Source of the DNA: HGM05190 sp964394205
Lineage (GTDB): Bacteria > Bacteroidota > Bacteroidia > Bacteroidales > Muribaculaceae
Assembly: GCA_964394205.1 (NCBI GenBank)
Contig: CAYMVS010000022.1
Span: 1 to 31,103, forward strand
Length of the DNA stretch: 31,103 nucleotides
Reading direction: 5' to 3'
Under the pieces are notes generated by a model. The model did no database searches and was not told the origin of the DNA. It saw nothing but the letters and a program-made list of their open reading frames with translations. Position 1 is the first letter of the stretch, and each line of letters begins with the position of its first letter. The translations under genes were made by a program, and so were the position numbers. Of the stretch, positions 14,685 to 21,282 are shown piece by piece.

Positions 14685-16003
14685 TTGTTGTCTCGATGGT
14701 TAGGGTTTGGTTTGTCGGGGCGCGCGGGGCGGTTGTCTCGCCGGCGCCGGCGCTGAGGGTTGTTGTTGTCGACCGGCGGCGCTGCCTTTTCGGGCTGGGG
14801 TGTCGCCGGGCGGTTGTTGTCGTCGGGTTGAGGCTTTGCCGGTTTTTTCTTCTTCTTTTTCTTCTTGGCCTTGTCAAAGCGTGTCAGCGAGTCTTGACCG
14901 ACGATGTCGCCAAACTCCTTGTTCTCCTTGGGCTTGTCGTCCTCGTCTCGTTTGAGCTTTTCGGGCTTTATGCCCTGCTTGTTGAGCGCGATAATCTCAA
15001 AGGCGCGGGCGGCGTCGATCGTGACAAGATTGGTGGCCGAGTTTTTCTCGGTCGAGTAGGTAATCTCTTTCTTGAAGATGTCGGCCTTGAAGTGGTACCA
15101 CACATTGTCGACGGTCTCGAGCCGGGCCTCTTTGGGGGGCAGCTTGCGGGCACTCTCCACATAGGTGTCAACCTCAAAGTTGAGGCAACACTTCAGCTTG
15201 GCACACTGGCCGGCGAGTTTCTGAGGATTGAGCGAGATGTCTTGAAAGCGGGCGGCCGCGGTGCCGACCGATACAAAGTTGGTCATCCACAGCGAGCAAC
15301 ACAGGGGGCGGCCACAGGGACCGATGCCACCGATGCGGCCGGCCTCCTGGCGGGCACCGATCTGTTTCATCTCGATGCGCACCTTGAATGTCTCGGCAAG
15401 AACCTTGATGAGCTGACGGAAGTCGACACGCTCGTCGGCTATGTAGTAGAAGATGGCCTTGTTGCCGTCGCCCTGATACTCCACATCGCCAATCTTCATG
15501 TTAAGGTTGAGGCTCTCGGCAATCTTGCGCGAGCGTATCATGGTGTCGTTCTCCTTGGCCTTGGCCTCGCGATATTTCTCGATATCGGCGGGCTTGGCGC
15601 GACGGAACACGCGGCGTATCTCGGCATCGGGCTTGAGGTTGGCTTTTTTCATCTGGAGCTTGACCAACCGACCGACAAGCGACACCCGCCCTATGTCATG
15701 GCCGGGCGAAGCCTCGACGGCCACCATGTCGCCAATCTCAAGCGGCAGCGACGACGGGTTGCGGTAATATCCCTTGCGGGTGTTCTTAAACTGTACCTCG
15801 ACAATGTCAAAGTCGGCCATGCCCCCGGGTATGTCGCCGAGCCAGTTGTAGCAGTGCAGCTTGCCTCGCGGCTCGTCGGGGTCGCGACGGCAGCAGCACG
15901 GTTGTGGCGCTGAGGCTGATGCATCATCGGCAGTCTCGGTGGCGGGGACGTTTGCCGGCGTTTTATCGTCGGGCGCAGCCATGTTTTTGTCAAACTTAGC
16001 CAT
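14681..16003 (-). CDS. ricT: PSP1-domain protein, RicT/YaaT-like
   Basis: A 440-residue PSP1-domain protein like B. subtilis RicT (YaaT), part of an iron-sulfur complex that works with RNase Y in mRNA processing. The N-terminus has a cysteine cluster CCC (36-38) and Cys 51. The PSP1 core (about 60-330) shows the Cys-rich segments GPCGRPLCCS and GQCAKLKCCLNFE typical of the family. The tail from about 365 is disordered, with a run of eight Lys and many Pro, Asn and Arg. It starts one base into the rny stop codon (TAATG at 16001-16005), so it is probably translated with RNase Y. Partners RicA and RicF are not seen. The family is certain; a RicT role in this phylum is inferred. Confidence 0.85.
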   Translation of the reverse strand: MAKFDKNMAAPDDKTPANVPATETADDASASAPQPCCCRRDPDEPRGKLHCYNWLGDIPGGMADFDIVEVQFKNTRKGYYRNPSSLPLEIGDMVAVEASPGHDIGRVSLVGRLVKLQMKKANLKPDAEIRRVFRRAKPADIEKYREAKAKENDTMIRSRKIAESLNLNMKIGDVEYQGDGNKAIFYYIADERVDFRQLIKVLAETFKVRIEMKQIGARQEAGRIGGIGPCGRPLCCSLWMTNFVSVGTAAARFQDISLNPQKLAGQCAKLKCCLNFEVDTYVESARKLPPKEARLETVDNVWYHFKADIFKKEITYSTEKNSATNLVTIDAARAFEIIALNKQGIKPEKLKRDEDDKPKENKEFGDIVGQDSLTRFDKAKKKKKKKKPAKPQPDDNNRPATPQPEKAAPPVDNNNPQRRRRRDNRPARPDKPNPNHRDNK

Positions 16004-17544
16004 TATTTAGCAAAACTTACTGAGCGGGTCTCGCGGATGACTGTGATTTTCACCTGACCGGGATAGGTCATTTCGTCCTGGATGCGTTTGGCGATTTCCG
16101 ACGACAGCTTTTCGGTCTCGATGTCGTCAATCTTGTCGGCGCCGACAATGACGCGTAGCTCGCGACCGGCCTGGATGGCGTAGGTCTTGATGACGCCGGG
16201 ATAGGAGAGGGCCAGTTGCTCGAGGTCGTTGAGGCGCTTGATGTAGGCCTCGACAATCTCGCGGCGTGCACCGGGACGCGCACCCGAGATGGCGTCACAC
16301 ACCTGCACGATGGGAGCCAGCAGCGAGGTCTGCTCAATCTCATCATGGTGGGCGCCGATGGCGTTGCAGATGTCGGGTTTCTCTTTATACTTTTCGGCCA
16401 GTTTCATGCCAAGGAGAGCGTGGGGCAACTCAGGCTCCTCGTCGGGCACCTTGCCTATGTCGTGCAACAGGCCGGCGCGACGCGCCTTCTTTGGGTTCAG
16501 GCCAAGCTCTGATGCCATGATGGCACAGAGATTGGCTGTCTCGCGTGAGTGCTGCAGCAGGTTCTGACCATAGCTCGAGCGGTATTTCATCTTGCCGACA
16601 AGGCGTATCAGGTCGGGGTGCAACCCGTGGATGCCCAGGTCGATGGCTGTTCGTTTGCCGGTCTCGATGATCTCTTCCTCAATCTGTTTTCTGACTTTGG
16701 CAACCACCTCCTCGATGCGTGCCGGGTGGATGCGGCCGTCGGCCACGAGCTGATGAAGGGCCAGGCGCGCGATCTCGCGGCGAACGGGGTCAAAGCCCGA
16801 GAGGACAATAGCCTCGGGGGTGTCGTCGACAATTATTTCAATGCCGGTCGCAGCCTCGAGCGCGCGTATGTTGCGGCCCTCGCGGCCAATGATGCGGCCC
16901 TTGATCTCGTCGCTGTCGATGTGGAACACGGTGACCGAGTTTTCAATGGCTGTCTCGGTTGCCACTCGCTGGATTGATTGGACCACAATGCGTTTAGCCT
17001 CCTTGTTGGCTGTCATCTTGGCCTCGTCCATGATGTCGTTGATGTAGCCGGCGGCCGCCGTTTTGGCTTCATCCTTGAGGCTCTCGACAAGCTTCTCGCG
17101 AGCCTCGTCGGCGGTCAGTCCCGACAGGTGCTCGAGGGTCTCGCGGGCCTGACGCTGCATCTGGTCAATCTCGCGGTGACGCTCGTCGAGCTGCTGCTCG
17201 CGGGTTTCCAGGCGTGCCTTGGTGGCGTTGTTCTCGTTGTGGGCGCGCTGGTTCTCGCTTTGCTGCTGGTTGAGCTGAAGCTCGCGCTGTTTGAGGCGCG
17301 ACTCGGTGCTCTGAATCTTTGAAAGGCGCTGATTGGCCTGTTTTTCGGCCTCGGTCTTGATTTTCATCCCCTCCTCGCGCGCTTCAAGGATCTTTTTCTC
17401 CTTGATAACATCGGCCTCGCGGTTGGCGTCGTCGATTATACTTTTGGCGCGTGTGTGGGCCATTTTTCTTTGAACCGCCATCGTCACGCCAACGCCTATG
17501 GCCAGCGCGATCAAGGCTATGCAAATATAAATCAGAATATCCAT
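16003..17544 (-). CDS. rny: Ribonuclease Y
   Basis: A 513-residue membrane-tethered endoribonuclease that starts mRNA decay and processing. One membrane helix (residues 3-22) anchors it to the inner membrane. A long coiled coil follows (about 30-165), then a KH RNA-binding domain with GRIIGREGRNIR (216-227), and an HD catalytic domain with LLHDIGK (His-Asp 361-362) and GAHHDEIE. The C-terminus, QVKITVIRETRSVSFAK, is typical. Length matches the family. It lies downstream of zapA and the 6S-like RNA and overlaps the ricT start by one base. No clear TAnnTTTG promoter is seen between the RNA and the start codon. Confidence 0.97.
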   Translation of the reverse strand: MDILIYICIALIALAIGVGVTMAVQRKMAHTRAKSIIDDANREADVIKEKKILEAREEGMKIKTEAEKQANQRLSKIQSTESRLKQRELQLNQQQSENQRAHNENNATKARLETREQQLDERHREIDQMQRQARETLEHLSGLTADEAREKLVESLKDEAKTAAAGYINDIMDEAKMTANKEAKRIVVQSIQRVATETAIENSVTVFHIDSDEIKGRIIGREGRNIRALEAATGIEIIVDDTPEAIVLSGFDPVRREIARLALHQLVADGRIHPARIEEVVAKVRKQIEEEIIETGKRTAIDLGIHGLHPDLIRLVGKMKYRSSYGQNLLQHSRETANLCAIMASELGLNPKKARRAGLLHDIGKVPDEEPELPHALLGMKLAEKYKEKPDICNAIGAHHDEIEQTSLLAPIVQVCDAISGARPGARREIVEAYIKRLNDLEQLALSYPGVIKTYAIQAGRELRVIVGADKIDDIETEKLSSEIAKRIQDEMTYPGQVKITVIRETRSVSFAK

Positions 17545-17606
17545 CTTAGATATGTTTTATTTGTGAAGACTGGTTATTAAAATGGTTATCAATAAGTTAA
17601 ACAAAC

Positions 17607-17712
17607 AAAAAAAAGCACGAGTCAGGTCGCGTTGCCGGCGCGATGTGAAACGTGCGTTCAAAATCGGTTGTGATGTACTGCCGTCGCTTGACACCTCCAC
17701 TCGTCTTTCCCT
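17607..17712 (-). ncRNA. ssrS: Structured small RNA, 6S-like candidate
   Basis: Between zapA and rny, the minus strand forms a long interrupted hairpin. ACGAGT (17699-17704) pairs with ACTCGT (17617-17622), and inside it AGGT/ACCT, GCG/CGC and CGGC/GCCG pair in order. Next come an asymmetric bulge of about 14 nt and a small apical hairpin with GAT/ATC and TGAA/TTCA. Eight T residues end it (17607-17614). A rod with a large bubble of about 105 nt, next to zapA as in E. coli ssrS, suggests 6S RNA, which binds sigma-loaded RNA polymerase. The alternative is a plain terminator of the zapA unit. The ends are estimated from the fold. The ~195-nt gap holds nothing else I can see. Confidence 0.5.
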
Positions 17713-17740
17713 GCCGGTCATGGCAAGGCCGGGGGAGGGG

Positions 17741-18034
17741 TCAGTCCTCAAGCCTGTTCAGCTGTTGGTCAAGAGACCGGTCAATCTCTTCTAAAAGATT
17801 GTCGATCGAGGCCACAGCCTTTTGGTTGATAAAATACAACTGGGCGAACCTGAACGCCACCATTGCAAGAACTTCCGACGAGCTCTTGCCCGGAAAGCGG
17901 TCGGACCACGAACGCCAAAGCTCGTTGACGTTTCGCTCAGCTATCCTAATCACCTCCTCGTCATCGCGGTCGATACGCATTGGCAACGGCGGCGTGTCGG
18001 CGATTCTGACATTGATATTTTGTTTTTTATCCAT
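17741..18034 (-). CDS. zapA: Cell division protein ZapA
   Basis: A 97-residue ZapA-family protein that cross-links FtsZ filaments at the division site. It begins with the short beta-strand NINVRIADTPPLPMRIDRD, followed by the helix DEEVIRIAERNVNELWRSW. A C-terminal coiled coil, KAVASIDNLLEEIDRSLDQ, ends the protein. The length is normal. It starts 3 nt after the stop of a small coiled-coil gene, and a structured RNA follows. The assignment rests on length, fold order and the neighbourhood next to rny. Confidence 0.85.
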   Translation of the reverse strand: MDKKQNINVRIADTPPLPMRIDRDDEEVIRIAERNVNELWRSWSDRFPGKSSSEVLAMVAFRFAQLYFINQKAVASIDNLLEEIDRSLDQQLNRLED

Positions 18035-18037
18035 CGA

Positions 18038-18331
18038 TTACTCGGTGAGGTCGGCGATACATCGGTCGATGTCGCGCACTAAACCTGAAAGAAGTGCCCG
18101 TGATGTCTCAACATCGTCGCGAGTCGGCGCTGTCAGACGCGCTGTTTTCAGCAGCTCGACCTCGCGATTGAGCTCGGCAACCCGTTGATTGAGGCGATTT
18201 ATCTCGCGCTCTCTCTCGGCAACGGCAGCCTCGGCCTCAAGCCTGAGCTCCCGCTCGTGCCGGCAGCGGTCAACCAAGACACTCGCCTTGCCTCCGATAG
18301 AGTTGAGGCGCTGTTGGATGTCAATCGGCAT
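18038..18331 (-). CDS. Small coiled-coil protein encoded with zapA
   Basis: A 97-residue protein with no enzyme motif. Residues 20-65 form a strong coiled coil rich in Arg, Glu and Leu (EREREINRLNQRVAELNREV), followed by a short helix ending DIDRCIADLTE. There is no signal peptide or membrane segment, so it is cytoplasmic. It lies 3 nt before zapA and would be translated from the same message, which suggests a role at the FtsZ ring, perhaps as a ZapB-like partner; this is inference from position and shape only. A -7-like element at 18349-18356 precedes it by 17 nt. Confidence 0.75.
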   Translation of the reverse strand: MPIDIQQRLNSIGGKASVLVDRCRHERELRLEAEAAVAEREREINRLNQRVAELNREVELLKTARLTAPTRDDVETSRALLSGLVRDIDRCIADLTE

Positions 18332-18348
18332 ACTTTTTCAAATTTTTA

Positions 18349-18356
18349 CAAATGTA
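18349..18356 (-). promoter_or_regulatory. -7 element for the coiled-coil/zapA unit
   Basis: The minus strand reads TACATTTG, a full match to TAnnTTTG, 17 nt before the start at 18331. A -33 TTTG is not evident. Confidence 0.5.
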
Positions 18357-18446
18357 GATATTTTTTTTGAATCGCCCGCCATATTTGTCCATTTTTTTTG
18401 TCCCCTCACCTTTTTTCTGTATTTTTGACTCAAAATAAATTTGATT

Positions 18447-19721
18447 ATGATAGAATCACTGTTGAAATTTTTAGACCGGTCACCAATGTCGTTTAACGCG
18501 GTGGCCAACGTGGCGGCAACGCTTGAGGATGCCGGTTTCACCCGGCTCGAGTCAAACGCGCAATGGACGCTGAGCCGGGGCGGGCGTTATTATGTGGTCA
18601 AAAACGGCTCGGCAATTTTTGCGTTCATTGTCGGCACGGGCGACCCGACGGCGGGATTCCGCATCATCTCGGCCCACAGCGATTCCCCCGGGTTCCGCAT
18701 AAAGCCGGCAGCCCCAATAAAAGGGGCGGGACGGGCCTTGAAACTGAACACCGAGGTCTATGGCGGCCCAATTCTTTACACATGGTTTGACCGGCCGCTG
18801 TCAATCGCCGGCCGCGTCTTCACGGCCACCGACGACCCGTTCCATCCCGAGTGTCACCTGGTGAAGGTCGACCGGCCGCTTCTGACTATCCCCCACCTGG
18901 CGATTCATTACAACCGCGCTGTCAATGAGGGTAACGCGCTGTCGCGTCAAAAGGATATGCTGCCGGTATTGGCGCTGATCGACGACACGGTAAATGTTGA
19001 CAACATTGTGGCTCAGGCGATTGATATTGATCCCGAGTGCATTGTGGGGATGGAGCTGGGGCTCTATGACACCACGCCGGCAGTTACGTTTGGTCTCGAC
19101 AATGAGTTTGTCTCATCGGGGCGTATCGATGACCTGTCGATGGTCCATGCGGCGATGACAGCCTTGACCCGAGGTGCCGGCCGCGAGCAGTCTCTGACCC
19201 GCGTGATGGCGATATTTGACAACGAGGAGACCGGCAGCGGCACCAAGCAGGGCGCGGCATCGCCCGTGCTCCACAACCTGCTCAAGCGGGTCACTCTCGC
19301 TATGGGCGGCGGCGAGGATGAGTTCTATCGGGCTGTAGATAATTCTTTTATGGTGTCGGCCGACAATGCACATGCCGTTCATCCCAATTATCCTGAGAAG
19401 CAAGACCCGACAAACCACCCGCGTCTTGGCGGCGGCCCGGTGATCAAGATAAACGCCAACTGCAAGTATATGACCGATGCCGACTCGGCGGCAGTCTACA
19501 GTGAGATTTGTCGTCGTGCCGGCATCCCGGTTCAGTATTTTGTCAACCACAGTGACGTGGCGGGAGGGTCGACGTTGGGCAACATCCTGACGTCACAGAT
19601 CGACCTGCGCGGTGTCGACATGGGGGCGGCGATGTGGGCCATGCACTCATGTCGCGAGACAGCCTCAGTGGCCGATCACGCCATGATCACCGACTCGTTT
19701 GACTGTTTCTATTTAGCCTGA
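18447..19721 (+). CDS. M18-family aminopeptidase (aspartyl aminopeptidase type)
   Basis: A 424-residue zinc aminopeptidase, cytoplasmic (no signal peptide), of the family that removes acidic or neutral N-terminal residues. The M18 motifs are present: the zinc His in RIISAHSDSPGFRIKP, the bridging Asp in SSGRIDDLSMV, the catalytic Glu pair in FDNEETGSGTKQGA, and later ligands in SADNAHAVHPNY and NHSDVAGGSTLGNI. The start at ATG 18447 gives the family opening MIESLLKFLDRSP; a TTG two codons earlier is less likely. Its stop codon at 19719-19721 directly abuts the stop of the convergent cysK gene. It is divergent from the coiled-coil/zapA unit, with a 115-nt gap. Confidence 0.93.
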   Translation: MIESLLKFLDRSPMSFNAVANVAATLEDAGFTRLESNAQWTLSRGGRYYVVKNGSAIFAFIVGTGDPTAGFRIISAHSDSPGFRIKPAAPIKGAGRALKLNTEVYGGPILYTWFDRPLSIAGRVFTATDDPFHPECHLVKVDRPLLTIPHLAIHYNRAVNEGNALSRQKDMLPVLALIDDTVNVDNIVAQAIDIDPECIVGMELGLYDTTPAVTFGLDNEFVSSGRIDDLSMVHAAMTALTRGAGREQSLTRVMAIFDNEETGSGTKQGAASPVLHNLLKRVTLAMGGGEDEFYRAVDNSFMVSADNAHAVHPNYPEKQDPTNHPRLGGGPVIKINANCKYMTDADSAAVYSEICRRAGIPVQYFVNHSDVAGGSTLGNILTSQIDLRGVDMGAAMWAMHSCRETASVADHAMITDSFDCFYLA

Positions 19722-20651
19722 CTACTCAAAGAGCTCGGTTGAGAGATAGCGCTCGCCGGTGTCGGGGATGAGGACAACAATCTTTTTGTCCTGTGCCTCG
19801 GGGCGGCGTGCGATCTCGGTGGCGGCAAAGAGGGCTGCGCCTCCCGAAAAGCCTGCCAGCACTCCCTCGTTCTGTGCCAGCGCGCGCGAGGCATCGATGG
19901 CATCGGGTGTGGCGACCGACATGATTGTGTCGACCACATCGCTGTCATAGTTGGCGGGGACGAAACCGGCACCGATACCCATGAGGCGGTGCGGGCCCGG
20001 CTTACCCCCCTCGAGCACAGGCGAGTCGGCCGGCTCGACCGCGATTATCTTGATGGCGGGGTTGCACTTCTTGAGGAAACGGCCTATGCCGCTTATGGTG
20101 CCTCCGGTGCCGACGCCGGCCACAAAGTAGTCGACATGGCCGTTTGTCTGCCTCCAGATTTCAGGGCCGGTCATCGTTTGGTGGATGGCGGGATTGGCGG
20201 GGTTGTCAAATTGGGAAGGTATGAACGAGCCGGGGATACTCTGCTGAAGCTGAATCGCTTTGTCAATGGCTCCTTTCATCCCTTGGGCACCCGGGGTCAG
20301 CACCACTTTGGCACCGTAGGCTTCAACCAGCCGGCGGCGCTCGACACTCATTGTGTCGGGCATGGTCAGTATCACCTTGTAGCCTCGCGCGGCGCCAATC
20401 ATGGCCAGAGCGATGCCGGTGTTGCCGCTGGTGGGCTCGATTATGGTGCCACCGGCGGGCAGGTCGCCGCTCCCGACGGCACGGTCGACCATGGCAAGGG
20501 CTGTTCGGTCCTTGATGCTTCCACCGGGATTGAATGACTCGAGTTTGGCGTAAATTGTTGATTTTAAGTTCAGCTTTTGAGCATAGTTATTGAGTTGGAG
20601 CATGGGGGTCGACCCGATGAGCTCGGTGATGGTCTGGGCGATTTTTTGCAT
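19722..20651 (-). CDS. cysK: Cysteine synthase A (O-acetylserine sulfhydrylase)
   Basis: A 309-residue PLP enzyme that makes cysteine from O-acetylserine and sulfide. The PLP lysine is Lys 47 in NPGGSIKDRTA, the substrate loop is TSGNTG (74-79), and the phosphate-binding loop is GVGTGGTISG. The C-terminal segment GVLAGFSGGAALFAA and the family ending LIPDTGERYLSTELFE are present. The start MQKIAQTITELIGSTP at 20651 is the standard family opening; a longer in-frame reading has no PLP-fold homology and runs into the upstream gene. cysE is not nearby. A hairpin at 20673-20705 lies just before it. The family includes cystathionine beta-synthase-like members, but the sequence fits CysK best. Confidence 0.94.
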   Translation of the reverse strand: MQKIAQTITELIGSTPMLQLNNYAQKLNLKSTIYAKLESFNPGGSIKDRTALAMVDRAVGSGDLPAGGTIIEPTSGNTGIALAMIGAARGYKVILTMPDTMSVERRRLVEAYGAKVVLTPGAQGMKGAIDKAIQLQQSIPGSFIPSQFDNPANPAIHQTMTGPEIWRQTNGHVDYFVAGVGTGGTISGIGRFLKKCNPAIKIIAVEPADSPVLEGGKPGPHRLMGIGAGFVPANYDSDVVDTIMSVATPDAIDASRALAQNEGVLAGFSGGAALFAATEIARRPEAQDKKIVVLIPDTGERYLSTELFE

Positions 20652-20661
20652 TGTTTGGGGG

Positions 20662-20705
20662 ATAAAAAATGAGACAAGTGTTGATATATAAATCAAACAC
20701 TTGTC
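20662..20705 (-). terminator. Rho-independent-like hairpin between the DUF6155-like gene and cysK
   Basis: On the minus strand, GACAAGTGTT and AACACTTGTC (20696-20705 with 20673-20682) form a perfect 10-bp stem, extended by GAT/ATC inside. The stem is followed by TCATTTTTTATC. It is placed to end the prs-peptidase-DUF6155 transcript. It also lies 21 nt before the cysK start, so it could be part of a cysK leader. Confidence 0.65.
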
Positions 20706-20740
20706 TGGTTGATATTGTTCAAGAAAACCGTGGCGCCGGG

Positions 20741-21274
20741 TCACTTCACAGATGGTTTGAAAGACTCGATGAGGCGTTTCATCTCCAATGCCAAATATTT
20801 GTGGCGCTCTACCTTTGAATGGCTCAGTTTGTCGATGATTTTGAGCAGGTCGGGGAGCACGCGGTCGAGCACACAGTTTTTGTCGCCGTAGGTGATGGTG
20901 TTTGACAGCAGGGTAATCATGCCGCTGCCGTAACCGTCGCTCACATAGTAGTTCGCGTAGTCTCCGATCGCCAGTAGCAATGTCTGTCTCATCAGATCGA
21001 CAACATGCTCGGGGCCAACCTTGAGTGTCTCGACTTTTTTTATCGAGGCCCTGATTTTGGTCCATCGCGGTGTCAGGGCGCGGTGTTTGACGCGGTTTAG
21101 CTCTTTATAGATCTCTTTTGAAGTTTTTTCGAGCAGGGCGTCGATGTCGGGGTCAACAAAAAAGTCGAGATACTCCTTGGCCTCTTTTCGTGCTGAATAG
21201 AGGTCAAGGAGTATCTCGCGTAGTTGGTCGGCGTCAAAATTTTTCAGCTCTTTTTTAAGAGTTGCTTTTGACAT
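20741..21274 (-). CDS. DUF6155-like protein of unknown function
   Basis: A 177-residue, mostly helical cytoplasmic protein with no signal peptide and no catalytic motif I recognise. It opens MSKATLKKELKNFDADQLREILLDLY and has the stretch AKEYLDFFVDPDIDALLEK, which recalls small Bacteroidota proteins annotated DUF6155; this is from memory and not checked. Many charged Lys, Arg and Glu residues are spread along the chain. It starts 8 nt after the end of the DPP5-like peptidase gene and is followed by a terminator, so it is the last gene of the prs unit. No function can be proposed with confidence. Confidence 0.7.
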   Translation of the reverse strand: MSKATLKKELKNFDADQLREILLDLYSARKEAKEYLDFFVDPDIDALLEKTSKEIYKELNRVKHRALTPRWTKIRASIKKVETLKVGPEHVVDLMRQTLLLAIGDYANYYVSDGYGSGMITLLSNTITYGDKNCVLDRVLPDLLKIIDKLSHSKVERHKYLALEMKRLIESFKPSVK

Positions 21275-21282
21275 AGTTTTCC

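Noticed and set aside
14830..14875. Run of Lys codons in the RicT-like tail as a possible frameshift site
   Set aside because: The frame stays open to a stop that overlaps gldH neatly, so there is no sign of a shift.
14654..15913. A 419-codon open frame on the plus strand opposite ricT
   Set aside because: Antisense to a well-supported PSP1 protein, with Leu/Gly/Val-rich composition typical of a mirror frame.
18436..18443. TAAATTTG as the -7 element of the M18 aminopeptidase gene
   Set aside because: It is only 3 nt from the ATG at 18447, so the transcript would begin at or after the start codon. The homologous N-terminus supports that ATG.
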